DNA of 6,245 bases from Flavobacterium sp. UBA807 (GTDB lineage Bacteria > Bacteroidota > Bacteroidia > Flavobacteriales > Flavobacteriaceae), in assembly GCA_002296885.1 (NCBI GenBank), contig DBIH01000003.1:1-6245 (forward strand), given 5' to 3'. The notes under the pieces were generated by a model. It had not been told where the DNA came from. It worked only from the letters and a program-made list of their open reading frames with translations, and ran no database searches. Made by a program: the position numbers and the translations under genes. Below are positions 6,104-6,245 of this stretch, piece after piece; position 1 is the stretch's first letter, and each line of letters starts with the position of its first letter.

Positions 6104-6245
6104 CTATTTCTTCCCGTATTTTTTTAGTCAGGCTTTTATAGACCAAATCATAAGAATGATTAATCAGTTGACACATCATTTTATCGTTAACATCGGAATG
6201 AAAATCAACGGTATTCCAATGAATTTTACTCATGTGATAACCAGG
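6087..6245 (-). CDS. MmcQ/YjbR family protein, C-terminal fragment (cut by window edge)
   Basis: The minus-strand frame is open from the window edge to a TAG stop (CTA on the plus strand at 6087-6089) and encodes the last 52 residues of a protein whose start lies outside. The fragment opens with PGYHMSKIHWNTV and continues to INHSYDLVYKSLTKKIREE. The PGYHM.K.HWNT motif followed by the xHSYDLV..L..K.R.E helix is characteristic of the C-terminal end of MmcQ/YjbR proteins, small predicted double-wing DNA-binding proteins of about 110-120 residues. About half of such a protein would therefore be missing. The gene converges on the DUF4407 gene and shares its terminator. Biological role unknown; the family assignment rests on these motifs. 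Confidence 0.87.
   Translation of the reverse strand, partial: PGYHMSKIHWNTVDFHSDVNDKMMCQLINHSYDLVYKSLTKKIREEIEKEAD

Noticed and set aside
1..6245. Search for a mobile element, CRISPR array, prophage or defence system
   Set aside because: No transposase, integrase, regular repeat-spacer pattern, target-site duplication or nuclease/toxin signature was seen; the tRNA-Leu 3' end is followed directly by its own terminator, with no integrase gene nearby, so there is no sign of an integration site in use.

Overview
The window looks like core chromosome of a flavobacterium (Bacteroidota, probably Flavobacterium or a close relative). The evidence is AT-rich, lysine-rich coding sequence, near absence of Shine-Dalgarno sites, a tRNA gene without an encoded CCA, and repeated perfect matches to the Bacteroidota -7 promoter box TAnnTTTG (2810-2817 on the minus strand; 2875-2882 and 4893-4900 on the plus strand). 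The genus is an inference; no ribosomal RNA or other marker is present.

Layout, left to right. (1) A plus-strand DUF885 lipoprotein, a putative metallopeptidase (2-1768), ends at a bidirectional terminator. (2) Convergent to it, on the minus strand, is a single-pass membrane protein with a coiled coil and no recognised function (1806-2564). (3) Upstream of that gene, also on the minus strand, is a tRNA-Leu(UAG) (2714-2795) with its own terminator and a near-ideal promoter. (4) The tRNA promoter lies back to back with the promoter of a plus-strand M20-family dipeptidase (2904-4292), which ends at a strong hairpin terminator. (5) A small GTG-initiated lipoprotein with YwqK/MORN-like repeats follows (4410-4829). 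(6) A DUF4407 four-helix membrane protein with a long coiled coil (4974-6074) is preceded by a promoter and a strikingly GC-rich 35-base element in its leader. (7) The minus-strand 3' end of a MmcQ/YjbR-family gene (6087-6245) is cut by the window edge; its stop codon lies inside the terminator hairpin it shares with the DUF4407 gene.

The genes appear to be mostly separate transcription units, since nearly every junction carries a terminator, a promoter or both, so there is no evidence for a multigene pathway. Two putative peptidases (DUF885 and M20) would both fit peptide degradation, but they are separated by a minus-strand block and are not an operon. I found no CRISPR array, transposase, integrase, phage gene, toxin-antitoxin pair or defence gene, and I do not think the window holds a new multigene system. 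The items most worth a second look are the GC-rich leader element at 4917-4951, the two uncharacterised membrane coiled-coil proteins, and the stop codons embedded in bidirectional terminators.
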